From NCBI RefSeq assembly GCF_001039355.2, contig NW_019775547.1, positions 777,637-841,636 of the forward strand: a DNA stretch of 64,000 nt, written 5' to 3'. This DNA is from Lingula anatina (taxonomy: Eukaryota; Brachiopoda; Lingulata; Lingulida; Lingulidae). The notes under the pieces are model-generated. The model was not told the DNA's origin, searched no databases, and worked only from the letters and a program-made list of their open reading frames with translations. Both the position numbers and the translations under genes were made by a program. How positions within the stretch are numbered: the stretch's first letter is position 1; every line of letters begins with the position of its first letter. Below, one piece after another: positions 1-13,417 of this stretch.

Positions 1-34
1 ATTGGGAAATAATGTAATCTAAAAAGGGTCTCAC

Positions 35-3000
35 CATCTACATCACTCTCTTCTACAAATTCTGCACCAAACACTCCTGGTTGAGAGGCAGACTTCGAAA
101 TTTCCAACTCGGATTCTCCAACATCTGTAAACATTTCTTTAAAATCATAACAACTAAAACTTCTTGAATCAGAAAGATACATTACAAAGTATGATAGCAT
201 ATGCTTTCTTACTTCTACCACTGAAAGATGCCATTGATAGCATGTGACTGAAAAAGATCAATAATCTTAAATACTTACATTCTTCATAGAGGAGCGTTTG
301 CTGGATTTCCAAAGGTTTGTTTACCATGTTATCTTGAAAATATAAATGAAAACATTCCTTAAAATAAAAGGCATAATACAGTTTAGCAGTGCATAATTTC
401 ATCAAGCTCTATTAGGACTAGTGGTACACTATAAAGGGTGTTGTGAGGAATTATTAAAAAGATGTTTACCAGAATTTAATTCTTTCCCATATCTTTATAT
501 CCAAAAAGACTGAGAACTATTTTCTCTTCATACCTGGTTTACTGGCAAAAGGAGTTTCTGCAACTGCATTGTTGTTTCCTTGCAAAATTTTCATTTGATC
601 TAAAAGTAAACAATAATGAATTATTCCACTAACTTGGTATATCAACTTGTCACAATTGATGCACTTCTGCTGTCACTCATATAAGAGTTGTTTATTTTGA
701 ATACATTTGTGCGTGTGTGTCACATAAGACATTTACTGACTCATTAATTCTGATAACTAACCTTTGCCATCCTCAGCATCACTTTGGTCTGACTCTGCAA
801 CTAAAACTTTCTCTTCTTCTTGTACCTGATTCAAAGGGAATAAAATATACCAATCTATGTGTCTAATTGAAGTTGACCTGGTAGCAGTGTATAAAATAAC
901 TACTTAACCCCTTAAAGTAATGCAAATGTAGCTTGATGAAAACACATGTAACATTAAACCTTGTGCAGCAAACTTAATATTACATTAATATTAGAGACTA
1001 TTCCCAGAGACTATTGTACTAACTTTGGATTGAGGGGGTTCTCGCTTAATTGCAATTAACTTGGGCGGCTTAGATGTCTGTCACACCTACTGAGGCTGTT
1101 AGGGGTATTTAAGTATCGTTTAGCAGCTTTAGTGGGCGTCCCAGACGTCTAAGCCGCTTGGGCTGAAAGCAATTTAGCGAGGGACCCCGTGGAGATGGAG
1201 CGATCCTGTTAGATCGATCTAGGGATGGGAACCCAATCTTACATATACACACATACATAACTTATATCCCAATGCAGATAAATTAGATACAAGTTAAACC
1301 ACCTATTACCCAACTAGCCACTATCACTGTGTAGTTAGAAACATAAACCAGATGATACAATAACTTTCAAACCTGCTTATCGAAAAACCAATCCTCTGGC
1401 AAAGATTACAGCGGACTCAAACTGAGATGCATCTGCATAATCAGATACATAGGTAAACAAATAATAACATGCATAATATGCCTGAAGAAAAGCAAACCTT
1501 TACCCATGCATCGTATCATTTTACTTACCTGTGTTGGTGGAAGTACGTCACTGCTATTATCATCTTCATCAGTCTCCAGCGTCAGTGGTTTCTGTAGATT
1601 TCCTCTGCTCCAGTCTCCACCTCCAGCCTCTTTCAGTGTAAACATAGATTCTGAGCCAGTTTCCGATCCTGACTCATCTCCAGCTTTAGCCTCCATTGAT
1701 ATAAAATGACTTGAGATCTAAAATGAACACATATTTAAAGACAAACTTCTATACAATCATATTGACATGGCACGAATTGGCAAACAGCCAGATCTGCAGT
1801 TGGTGACTTTTTTTAAAGTGTAATTAAAGCAAATTTGGTGTAATCAAATGTCTTCGAAAAAAATTCAAATATTTTAACTAGTTATAAATGATGACATAAT
1901 TAATAAAAAAAACTTTTCACCAACATTTTTGTTATATATCCATAAAACAATAGCATGAGAGAATATAGTTTTGAAATTTAAGAGGAGGTTAACTTTTACA
2001 GTACAAAAGATTTTTATTTGGAAATAAGTGTTTGAATGACAAGAAACCTCTTTGGCTTACTTCAGCTTTCTTCAGCTCTTCTGCAATGTAGTACACACAG
2101 TCTACATCAGCTAAAGTTAATTTATCTTCATGCCCAATGTCATATCGTACCTCTGGACAAAGTAGCCTCTAAAACAATCATCAAGAAGTCACTCTATCAT
2201 AAAGGGCATACAAATGATAAAGCATTAAGTTAAACATACTTATAAGGCAATTGCAATTAAAAGAAATATTTTTGCTATACAATCAATTTCCTTCTTTGGC
2301 AACACAAACTGTTTTAATCAAATGTTTGCCCTCTTGACTTCACCTATTTTTATGGCATACAAGGCATGTTTAACCCTTTTTTTTAAATCCCAGAAATTGC
2401 ATGTACATTATATTTCCCCTTTATTACCAAGGTACAACATATCCAAAACTGGATGCTCTATAAATCCAATTTCCAAGTTCCTAAGTTCTTATTCTTACCA
2501 TTACAAGTGATATTTACAACAAGGGTTTTTCCCAGGATTGGGGGTACAGGCCATCCAAAATTAACACCTGTAATTTCCTACAAAATTTCAGGGAGCCCAA
2601 GTATGCCTAAAGCCATCATATTTCCAAAAAAATCCATAACCCATCCAGCTGATTTTGAAAATATAGGTTGTCCAGTGATGCTGGTGGCCATCCAAATGAC
2701 GGCAGGACAGTTCCCTGGGAAAACTATTGTTTGCAACTCTAAATCTCTATTTTGGGAGTGCCTCACAAATTAGAAACTTGGAACTCAAAGATTTGTATAT
2801 GGATTTCATTCTGCATATAGTTTAAGATATGGTATATTTAAAGATGCATACAAAGTCAATTTTTTGTCACAAAAACCAACCAAATGCCAGCATATAGTTA
2901 CAAGTAGTATAACTAAGAGAATTACCAAAAGGCATCGTTTAATTTTACCCCAAAGTGATGTTTGAACAGATTTTTCTGCTGGTATTCTAAGCTGTATGTC

Positions 3001-4664
3001 AATGGGGCAGGAAAGTAGGTCACGGAAGTAGGTTAAATTTACAACCATAAATTTAAAGAAAGGAGCAGTCTAAAGGTCTTTTATGGCCGATCGAGTGATC
3101 TATTCAGTTTATCCCTTGGCATGTCGAAATTATTTGAGTCAAGAATCTAGTAGAAGTGGTTTACATGTGTTACTGGGAATCCACACTCCACCGATGCTCG
3201 GTTCGTATGTACCTTTAAGTGAAAAAGGAGAGAGGCTCAGAGCGTCGACATTTTCAAAATTAAATTACTGTCTAATGTTCATTGTTTCACATCTCATACT
3301 CACAGAACCCTTTCTAGTTTTATTCACGCTGCCTTTGTCATAGATCATGTGGGACAATCCTCTAACTTCAATACAGGCATGCTGCTTGGATAAAGCCTGA
3401 AAGACATTTCATCAAGAAATTAAAATTAGTAGCCAATATAACTTTAATTATAATAACTCTCTTATAATTGCAATTGCTAATTACACCCAAGTGAGTTTTT
3501 TTCTGAAATACAAACTTGAAATTTTCTTGCAACATGGTATAATATTTTAGGAGGCTGCAGGGGAGATTTCTATAAAGGATCGATGTGAAAGAATGAAAAC
3601 ATGCATGCAGTGCAAAAAAAAAAGAGACTAACATCTTACCTTAATTGGTATGTGAATGTTACATTTGTCTGATTGTCTTCCAATCACATTATCCCCTAAA
3701 AAGAACATATGCAAACATGTCACAGCACAAGTAAAAAAATCTCTGAATAAATAAATAAGTCAAACAAACTTTTTTTGGTATATGTTAAAAGAATAAAACA
3801 TAAGCTGTACTGAGCTTTTATACGTGGATTTCAATGAAACAACTTAAAGAATAAAATTAAAATGTGATAAACAGCGTGACAAAACAACCGTTTTGTCAGA
3901 AGGGCTAAACATAAACATGCCCACTATTTTGACTCTCTTTGGCTAACCAAATCTGACATTTTTAGAAAAAAAAAAAAAGTTTTAGATCAAAGACAACAGT
4001 ATGACAGAATGAATCCTTCACCTTCATATACTGGAAAACTTGTTTCTGGAAACCCCTTTTGACAAAACACCTTCAAATATCCAACCTGTTAAAGCAGAAA
4101 AGATTGAATGCAATAAATGTATACCTAAAACGCAACATTCTTATACTTCAGAATAAAGGAAAGTAACCTGACTTCAGGAGACATGTTATCTGATTATTTA
4201 ATTTCAACAATAAAGGTGATACTGATATTAAAACAATAAGTAAAAGCCAGGTGGAGGATTAATGGCTTTATCTTAAGATAATAATAAAGATACTATGGTT
4301 AACATATAAATAATAAACATGATAAAAAATTGAACTATATGACATATCAACAACTGGGCAGCATTAAAATTTTAATCAGCTTTGGTTGCATTTATGCAGG
4401 GTTGGAGAAAAATTCTTAGTCTGCAGTTCAAACTTTCAGGAAAAAGCTTAATGGGCTCTTTTCCCATACGTCAACTTCAAGTTAATACAGTTGGTGCAGA
4501 GAACCATCTTCATTTTCATAAATCAATAATAACATCTTAATTATAAAAAGCAAGCAGAAACTTACAACTTTCTGTTGGCCAAAACCATCTGCTTCATCAT
4601 CCATTTCATCAAATTCGTCACTTAATGGCAATACCTGTGTCTGATCAAAGTCCATCTTTTTCAT
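35..4664 (-). CDS. MDC1: MDC1-like FHA-domain DNA-damage mediator, N-terminal part (partial)
   Basis: Ten coding exons read right to left: 4566-4664 (start codon), 4022-4085, 3640-3695, 3304-3396, 2061-2168, 1529-1717, 762-825, 534-599, 279-332 and 35-124. All have GT-AG borders and phases match throughout (883 nt, about 294 residues); the gene continues off the left edge. Residues about 1-32 are acidic and include DQTQVLP. Exons 2-5 form an FHA domain with VIGRQSD, then LSKQHACIEV (phosphopeptide-binding Ser and His) and LTLADVDC. After it comes acidic, low-complexity sequence with TQ and SD motifs. In vertebrate MDC1 an N-terminal FHA domain and a phosphorylated TQ motif drive dimerisation at DNA breaks; the BRCT repeats expected at the C-terminus lie outside the window. 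An AG acceptor directly before the ATG implies an upstream 5' UTR exon. NBS1 is less likely because its FHA starts at the extreme N-terminus and is followed by BRCT. Family is clear; orthology is inferred. Confidence 0.75.
983..1243. repeat. Diverged MITE-like element, family B
   Basis: Holds the inverted pair CGGCTTAGATGTCTG (near 1069) and CAGACGTCTAAGCCG (near 1141), and a right end with TTAGATCGATCTAGGGATGGG. The words ATTCCCAGAG, CGGCTTAGATGT, ATTTAGCG and TAGATCGATCTA recur in the intact copy at 37823-38034. It lies in an MDC1 intron. The ends are approximate. Confidence 0.6.
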
Positions 4665-6386
4665 TCTACAAGCAATAAAACAAAAGCAGAAAATTTAACT
4701 CAAAAGTCTTACTTTAAATCAGCAAGGTAAATAAAAATGCATGTTAAATTACATGTTAAAATTACTGAGATTACTGAGATATGTATTTTCAAAACACCAA
4801 AATTATGTTAAATCACTCATTTCATGTATAACACTCTTTAACAAGGGTCATTTGTTAACACTTCCAACATAAGCATACAAGATTCAACAGAATATCTGCA
4901 TCTGATGAAATGCCATTCAGAATACGAGATTCAGGTCTTCCATGTAGAAAATGCATATAATGTACTACTGCACATGCAAGAATGCTGCTTTGCATGCTTA
5001 TTATGTCGACTTCATGGGAAGCTATTGTTGTAAGATACTAATATTATTTATTGCCTAAGCATAATTCCAGATCTCTGTGACTTAATAGGCCTTTTGTATT
5101 ACATTATATTCAATATTGGACAATGTATAAGAATCTGATCATAGATTGGGGTTCATTAAAAAAACCATAAATACTGCAGCAAGGCAATTGTTAGATTTTT
5201 TTAAGTCTCACTACTGGCAAAAATCGGATTATCCTCAGTTTTTCAGCATTGTGCTGCTTATTAAACTGAAAGATTAATTAAGGTGCAGGGAAATTATGGC
5301 AGATGTCATTATTTTGGCCAGTCATTTATAACTACATGTACTAGTAAAGTATCAAATTAAAAAAGGAATAAAACATCAAACCCAAGTGTTGGGACGATTC
5401 ATGCAACTATTTATGAGTAGGAAAAATTGCTCTTTACCCCAGGAAAATTTATTTTTGGGGGAAAATCCCATGGAATGGGCCTTTTACCAACCTAGCCAAA
5501 ATCTGGCATCCATCCATCCATCTGGAAGAGTTTCAAGCACTAATAGCTTTCACCTTGTGCTAATTGCTTTTTCTCAGATTCTAGCATGATCAGTTAATGC
5601 AAAAATAGTGATTATGAGAGCCAGAAGCTAAAAACTAGGACTAGGTCTGGTTATATTGCCAAATTTATGACAAGCAAATTGGATAAAGAATGCAATGAAA
5701 TTTAAAGGACAAAAACAACCCTCCATGTACCAAACTTATCCAACAATATCCAGAACGTGTATTTTACCTTGTATACCTTGGCCTGCTACATTAAGGACGT
5801 ATTTTTAAAATCTTGCGTTAACCTTTTGAATGCAGTGTGGAACTAATTCCTCAACTTGCTGAAGACTCACAAAGGGGTCTACCCAATGAAAGGGTGGTCA
5901 AGAAATTACATTTACCCATTCTTCATGGTAATACGAATAGAAAGTCTCACAATAATTACAATAATACCGACTAACCAGTATGGAATGCAGTCATCGGGTC
6001 GTTATACCATTGTAGATGTGTACCAGTACATTAGATATATGTACAAATGTATATAAACCAGTTTCCCGCAACCTTCCCAATTGAAATGAACAAGAACGTT
6101 ACTTTACATGCGGAACAAAATATTCAATATTCCGAGAAATTAGGATTAAAAAAACTCAAAAGTCTTCCCTAAAACACTAGCTTGCTAAAATCTAGTTTTA
6201 GTATCATTCTGATATTATATAACTCCATCTGCTCATATTTGCTTCCGTACGACGGCGAGAGCACATACCACAATCTTTCATTTATAACTACCCTTTCTTT
6301 TGTCTGTCTGTGAGTCTGCTTGTTGCCGCAGAGTCGAATGCAGAGAGCCAAGGGTGTAAATATATTCCAATTTTAATCACTCAGAA
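4665..6386. promoter_or_regulatory. Intergenic region between divergent MDC1-like and FKBP1 genes
   Basis: MDC1 and FKBP1 are transcribed away from each other, so this 1.7 kb must hold both promoters and at least one non-coding MDC1 exon, since an acceptor directly precedes its ATG. The interval is AT-rich; I could not place a TATA box, initiator or the 5' UTR donor with confidence. The part near 6060-6340 is the likeliest shared promoter by position. No convincing protein-coding exon was found. Confidence 0.4.
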
Positions 6387-9300
6387 ATGGGCGTGACAAA
6401 GAAAATCATTAAGGATGGAGATGGTAACTATCTATGTATTTTTATTTATCGAGGCCTGGAATGAAAATGGTTACTTGCATGAAATGGTTGCATTTCATTT
6501 CTTTGTTGAGAAAATAAAACGATTGGCGTGTGCCTTGGAACAAATTGGATTGAACCTGGTGCAGCTTACTGCACAGTTAAATGGAATCTAGTGCTCTAAC
6601 GCTGGTAACAGTGTACCCAAGTCTTGTTTTTATTTGAAGTAAACGCTGCTTCACGACAATAACATGATGCATTGAATTTTAATATTTATAATTATTAATA
6701 CTTTCGACACTTTGGCAGTTTTCCCCCTGGCCCAAAATTCATGCGTTAGCACTGTTAGCACTCCTATTGACGATTCTGATGTGTACTGGCTGTGCTTAAT
6801 GCATAATAGCAAAGGCCTCAAAAAGTGTGAAATGAAGACCAGTGTGTGCACTTGCAGCGGTGTAAGAGCACCAAAATGTTTATCTTACCTCTCATTTCTC
6901 AACTTGCACACTCCTGTTAAGCCAACCAGTTTTCCTATCAACAATGCCATACATGTCATCTCTCCTGGATAATCCAGGATTGTCCCAGATACAGAATGTA
7001 TCTCCCAGTCTCCTGTACGGTAACCAAATCCGGTTAAAAGCGACTTTGAAAACTTGCACCACTGTCAGCTACCATCCTACCCTAAATACCCAAATCAAAA
7101 CAATTTTACTGAGCAAAATCTTAGAATCTCCAGATTTTAGATGTCCAGAGGTTGGCATCTTTACAGTGCTGTGAGATTGGTAATATCCATCTGCTTGTCT
7201 ACCAGTTAGGCCACTGTTAAGCTTTAATTTTAGATTAAGTTCAAATTGGCAGGTGTCATTATCTCAAACCATTGTCATGACTGGACCATGAAGAGAGAAA
7301 ATTATTGTAGTTCAGAATACTCTAAGTGCCTTGTGGACATTTTTATAAGATATAAAGAAATGTGTTCAGTGTAATAGCAGATATGTCAGGATCATTACCA
7401 AAACTCATCCATTGGTGCACATGCACATACATACTATAAACTGTTATACTAGCAAATGTTTATATCACATTGGTATTTTCCTAACAATTTTTTTGAAATA
7501 TTTCAGGGACAACATACCCAAAGCCTGGGCAAACGGTTGCCGTACACTATATAGGTAAATACAAAATTACATTATACTTTTCAACATAAATGTTTAAATT
7601 GCCACCAAAATCATGCTTGAATGTCACCTTGATTGGTTCAACATTAAATATAGGCTTTTTAAAACACCCTCTTCACAGTACATTTGAGAGGCTGGACTGT
7701 CAGAGGCTCAAAGATTGTTAAATGCTATAATTCTTTGTCAAATTGATTTAGGTTGTCTGTGCACATGTCAGCTTTAGCTGACGTATTTTAATTTTGCATA
7801 AATTTTTACATTATACTGTAGAAAGTTTTGTGTAATGACTATTTATGCAAAAAAAGTATTTTCATGTTCAAAAAATCAACTTTCAGGAACATTGGAGAAT
7901 GGAACAAAATTTGATTCATCGAGGGATCGTGGAAAAGTTTTCAAATTCAAGATTGGTGCAGGCCAAGTTATTAGAGGTATTTCCATAATGCTTCCTATGT
8001 CATATTTCCTATGTCGTATTGCGTTTAAAGAAATTTAACCTACATGTGACCTACTTTTCTGCCCCATGTATATACAGTATAGACAGCTAACAGAAAAATC
8101 CATTCAAATATTATTTTTGGGGTAATATTAAACAGTCTTTTAGTAATTCTCTTAGTTGTACTATTTGAAACTATATGCTGGCATTTGGTTGTTTTTTTAC
8201 GTGGCAGAAAATAGACTTTGTATGATCTTTAAAACGTATTTAAAGAATTCATTCAGTGTAGAGTTACCTCTGAGATAAAGTAAATTTAAGTAATTTACAG
8301 TATTTGAATTCCTTTAAATTTTGATAAAAGAAGAGTATTGATCAGTTACCTTTTTCTTTTTTTAAGGTTGGGATGAAGGAGTTACAGAGGTAAATACTTT
8401 TTACATTTGTGATGAAAATCTATTGATATTTGCATGTTTTGGTAAGTATTGCCTGGTTGTTTCAATTTTAAGCTCCCCATGCCAAAGTCAAGGGTAGTTA
8501 TTGCCATGCCTTTGGTGTCACTATGCAGATAGATACACATATTTATCATGGGAAGGATTTTTTCTAGTGATGGTATTTCCAGTCTCATGCAAGTAATAAA
8601 ATTTGGTATGCATTTTATTTCTTTAACCTCAGCACTGTTTACCTGTGAAATGTACTTATCATGTTGTCTTTTACGTGTAGTAAGTTTTCATACCCCCGTC
8701 ACACTAGAGGCGGAATGAGCAAGAATGCCATCGGAAAGACAATTCTTTGTGCGCTCCTGGATATTCGAAGAGCATTCTAAAAATTCAGAGTGCATTCTAA
8801 ATATTTTTACCCATTCTTGTGGCATTCCGAATGTTTTTGTCATGTCAAAAACTTTCGAAGTGCATTCCAAGTGGAAATTTATTGAATGGCATTTGAGCAG
8901 TATTCTAACTGCACTATGACTGCATTCTAAATATTCTCACGGCATTCCGACAGCATTCAAAACATTCTGATAACATAAGAGGAATATTCGAACTGACAAG
9001 TTACTTAAAGCCCCTGTCAAACTTATTCGAAATCAGTAGGAATCAAGCCGGAATTACTAAATTTAAAAATTTGTGCAATATTGGAGAGAGAATTTAAAAT
9101 TATCATAAAATATTACGGCTTTGTAAGAATGCCTCTGGAATACTAAGAATGCACATCGAACCCGCCTGGAATGATTCTTGCACATTCCAGGTATATTACC
9201 TCTCAAATGCACCTCGAATGTAGTTGGAATACTGTAGGGATATTGCGATAAATTTCCTCTTGGAATGTACCTCGAAAGTTTTTGACATGACAAAAACATT

Positions 9301-10741
9301 CGAGCCGACCACAAGAATGGGTAAAAATATTTGGAATGCACTCAGAATTTTTAGAATGTTTTTAGAATGCTATTCGAATATCCTGGAATGCACAAAGAAT
9401 TGTATTTTCGACGCCATTCTTAATCATTCCGCCTCTAGTGTGACGGGGATTTTATACTCCGCCAGAATGTTTCGAATGTGCCTCGGATGAGCTGAAATAT
9501 TAATTTTGCCAGCAATCGAACTACACTAGTGCGCCGTTCAAAGTATATTCTAAATATTCTTACTGCCTTCTTACATCATTATAAATATTCCTAGTTTTCC
9601 AACTACATTCAAATTTCTTTTGAGAGCTACACAGTCGAAAATGCACTCGTCATTCCAGGCGAATTCAAGCGCATTCTGAGTATTCCAACGGTACTCTTAC
9701 AATAATTAAGGTAAATTTGAAATTTTCCCCCCGAATGTGGTTCGAATTTAAAAAAAATTTTGTTCAGGCTCATTCTTCTTCATTCCTGCTGATTCCAAAG
9801 AAGTGTGACGGGGGTATTACTCCAAATTCCTAATAAATCTTGATTTCAGGTACTTGAAAAGAGTTTAACTTTTCCTTTTGAAATGTCTCTGACAGCAAGG
9901 AGAGATTATTGTGGGGAGATAAGCATAACTTCGGTTCAGATATGTTGGCTCTGAAATTCTAGATTGTATTGCTGAAATGAAATTAAATACTGAATGGAAA
10001 CCTTGTTCAGTCTGCATTGCTAACCACTGGAACCAAGCCTTGTAATGGGAAAATTGAAGCCATGCTAGTAAAAGTGTGTAAATTTGTAAAATTTCTGATC
10101 ATTGTTTTTGTTGGGAGTCAGTAGGCTAAAAATGGACACAAACTGGAATTTCAGTCATTTTCTATTAAATATTAAGGTAAAATGTACAGTTATAAATCTT
10201 TATATAAGAAAAAGGTTTAAATCACAGTAATCTTATGAATGTGCTACATAAAAGGGTGAATCCCTATTTAATAAATCTGCTTCTTCCCAATTTTAGGTAC
10301 TAGTAGGTAATTCCTGGAGATGAAACTCAGTAGTCATCTGTCTTATTTACATGCTATTGAATATACANNNNNNNNNNNNNNNNNNNNNNNNNNNNNNNNN
10401 NNNNNNNNNNNNNNNNNNNNNNNNNNNNNNNNNNNNNNNNNNNNNNNNNNNNNNNNNNNNNNNNNNNNNNNNNNNNNNNNNNNNNNNNNNNNNNNNNNNN
10501 NNNNNNNNNNNNNNNNNNNNNNNNNNNNNNNNNNNNNNNNNNNNNNNNNNNNNNNNNNNNNNNNNNNNNNNNNNNNNNNNNNNNNNNNNNNNNNNNNNNN
10601 NNNNNNNNNNNNNNNNNNNNNNNNNNNNNNNNNNNNNNNNNNNNNNNNNNNNNNNNNNNNNNNNNNNNNNNNNNNNNNNNNNNNNNNNNNNNNNNNNNNN
10701 NNNNNNNNNNNNNNNNNNNNNNNNNNNNNNNNNNNNCCCAG

Positions 10742-10773
<32 letters not shown>

Positions 10774-10783
10774 TTTGAATTTT

Positions 10784-10817
<34 letters not shown>

Positions 10818-11515
10818 TGTCATTATATATGGGGATTTTGTAATTTTCTGTATAGTAATTTACCTGTTTTTCTGTTTACCACCTTGGGGTGTCCACCATT
10901 AAGTCACAGGGGGCATATATCGTTGCAAGTGCCAGCTGCCTTTGTTGTTTTTAAGTTTAATGGCTGCACATGTTTGCCTTTTTGGTTTGGAAATTTAAGT
11001 ATTTTGTCTTTCCAGATGTCTTTAGGTGAGAAAGCAAAACTGACATGTAGTCCTGATTATGCCTATGGAGCAAAGGGATACCCTGGAGTATATCCTTTTT
11101 TCATTCATTCTGTATTTTCAGTATTCAGCAAATACGATTAGTTTTTTCACTTAGAAAGTTTGTATTTTAGAGAAGTGTTTGTGCATTTTAACTTTTGCAG
11201 CTGCACACAGTTATATAAAAATACTTGTTGGGCATGTTTTCACTTTATTGCTTTTCTTTATGTTACTGTTACATTTTTTTCAAAGATGTAACAATTTGAA
11301 AGCTTCAAGTGTTAAAATTGATCACTTTGTTCAAGATTTCAAACTGGATATGCTCATTTGTTACAAAAAAGTCATTTTGCTTAAGTGTGATTGACATTTT
11401 AAAGGTTTTTCTGTAGGATGAAATTGCATGTACAATTTTATACGCCTTAACTATTTTCACTATCCCACCTAATGCAACTCTAATCTTTGAGGTGGAACTG
11501 TTGAGCTTGGAATAG
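6387..11515 (+). CDS. FKBP1A: FKBP12-type peptidyl-prolyl cis-trans isomerase
   Basis: Six exons: 6387-6423, 7507-7554, 7887-7976, 8367-8389, 11016-11089 and 11461-11515. Together they encode 108 residues, the exact length of human FKBP12, with all phases consistent. Cytosolic FKBP12 catalyses proline cis-trans isomerisation, binds FK506/rapamycin and modulates calcium-release channels and TGF-beta type I receptors. Pocket residues are visible: the FDSSRDR loop, VIRGWDEGV with the floor Trp, the PDYAYG Tyr, and the aromatic in LIFEVELL. Introns 1-4 are GT-AG. Intron 5 (11090-11460) starts ATATCCTTTTT, ends TTTTCAC and has CCTTAAC ten bases before its end, so it is a U12-type AT-AC intron; joining GT to T restores Val before IPPNATL. 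Intron 4 holds a foldback repeat and an N gap. A possible poly(A) signal AATAAA is at 12405. Confidence 0.95.
8691..9816. repeat. GCATTC-rich foldback/MITE in FKBP1 intron 4
   Basis: A 1.1 kb non-coding element with outer inverted ends TACCCCCGTCACACT (8691) and AGTGTGACGGGGGTA (to 9816). A second copy of the end, CCGCCTCTAGTGTGACGGGG, sits near 9430. The left ~190 bp (8693-8885) is the inverted counterpart of about 9252-9450. The interior is full of GCATTC/GAATGC words, and the open frames in it are by-products of that. The ends include TA, so a TA target duplication is possible. No transposase is visible. Confidence 0.8.
10368..10736. other. Assembly gap (N run) followed by poly-T tracts
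   Basis: There are 369 unknown bases inside FKBP1 intron 4, followed by long T homopolymers (10742-10816). The homopolymers probably caused the gap. No FKBP1 coding sequence is missing, because the exons on either side join in frame. Confidence 0.98.
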
Positions 11516-13417
11516 GTTAGCTGGCCAATACATCTGTCCAGATTTGAGGCAACATTTGTCTGATGGCAGCCAACCCGTGTTAGTTAGATTTGTGGTAACA
11601 TGCAGAACTGTCAAAATATTTAACTGACTTTGTCCTGAAACTACTCAAACTAATTTTATTGTTTGTTGTAAGTGAAATCAGTCTGTTTATATCTATTATC
11701 AAAGATTGTCAATTTTTCATTATTGGGATCAAATTTTGTTTGTAGAGGCATCTTCTGTTGGTAAGTCTAACTATTACAGAATACTTCATCAGGAAGTATA
11801 CTTGTAACATATCGGTGATTAAGAATGTTGGTGTGAACTAAAACCATGGGAAGGCATGAATTTAATTCATAATGTATGCAAAAAACGAGCAAAAAAAAGT
11901 TTTTTTCGTGAAAGACCAAATCCAGGGTGCTTGTTTTCCTGGGTAATTAGACAATACAGTACAACACCGTACAAAAAAAGAATTCTTACTGATAGAATGT
12001 CTCACAAATATGATTGTGTTAGAGTTAACTAGTTTCATATTGCTACTGGCTTTGTAAGTATCTTCTTAAGCAACGATACAAGTTGATAAAATTGTGACTT
12101 TGATCTCATTTTGAAGGGTTTTACTTGAAAAGCAATCATGTGCAATATATTGATCTACTAGTCTACTTAATTTTAGAAGAACATTAGATAATCCAGTTCA
12201 GTGAAAATAATTTTTTATCACCACGACAGGACAGTAAGTGTATAAAACACACTGACAAATGCCTTTCATATTACTTGTAGCGATAGGTAATATGGACATA
12301 CAAAGGAGAACAGTTTTTACATTTTCAATTATGAAGAGACTGATGGTTTCAGGAAGTGAGCATCTGTTTAAGTTTCTGGATCAAATTGTTGCAGAATGAA
12401 TACAAATAAAGAACATAAAGATGGAGGATTGGATATTCATGTGAAAATTATGCCATATAGCCTATTTCAGGACCAGGGTGATTGCTTTTCAACTTTTCTT
12501 TCAATAAAATAAATATAGATATAAATACATTCATACTTTGTTTTTGTTAAACAATTATATCTGCACGTCCACAATACTGGGTAACAACATTGGGACGTGG
12601 GCAACATAGCACCAATCTTGTGAGCATGCTTTTTACTTGGAATGATTGTGCAACCCTTTTCTTCACCCATCAAAATTTGCAAGGAAGAGCAATTTTTGTT
12701 TTTCTCTAGTGTCTGTGCAGTATTGATCCCCGAGATGACAAAAAAACATGACAATACTTTTCTGAGAGCTTTCTTTTCCATAATGTACAGCTGCAAAACA
12801 GACTGGTATCTATGTGTCCCAGATTAAAGCGCTGTTTTAGCGTCATTTTCAACTAGGAATTAAAAAGTTTAAAATACAGCAATATTTGGAAACAAAATTG
12901 TCTGTTATAAATATATATATAATTTTTATTTTTGAATGTTCATTTTAAACATTGAGATTTTCAGTGAGTGAATGTGAAATCTCATGGGTCTGAAGCCCTA
13001 TTATGCCATTTACACATTCTTAATGTTGGTGTTACCTATAGTGAAATTTGGTGTTGCTTTTGCTGTTAAGCATCAAGTAAAATTGTGTCAAAATTGACAT
13101 AATAATTTATTATGTATGTACATTAAAACAGTTTTGAAGCTTTTTTAATCAAATATATTTCACACTCATAATCCTGTTGTTTTGGTTTATTTATTTACAA
13201 TCAACAGTGTTTTATCTAGTTAAATTTTGTTTCTAAAAAAAAGTGCAATCCAATGCAATGCATCAAGTGACAAAATGATAGAGGTTTTCACAAACATTTC
13301 AATTTACTTAACATTAATTGCAAACCGAAATTCACCTTTACATATTCTTCAATCAAAGTTTCTTTATGGTTGCTATTTAAAGTGGCAAATGTTGCAAAAG
13401 CATGTTTAATCCTATAG
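11516..13417. other. FKBP1 3' region and intergenic spacer
   Basis: AT-rich non-coding sequence between the convergent ends of FKBP1 and the NDUFS5-like gene. AATAAA at 12405-12410 is a candidate FKBP1 polyadenylation signal. No homologous coding segment or structured repeat was recognised. Confidence 0.5.

Noticed and set aside
2453-2773. 106-codon plus-strand ORF in an MDC1 intron
   Set aside because: No recognisable homology, and it lies antisense within an intron of a well-supported gene.
8725-9490. Open frames of 60-92 codons within the GCATTC element
   Set aside because: They arise from the repeated hexamer and occur on both strands of the palindrome; no protein family resemblance.
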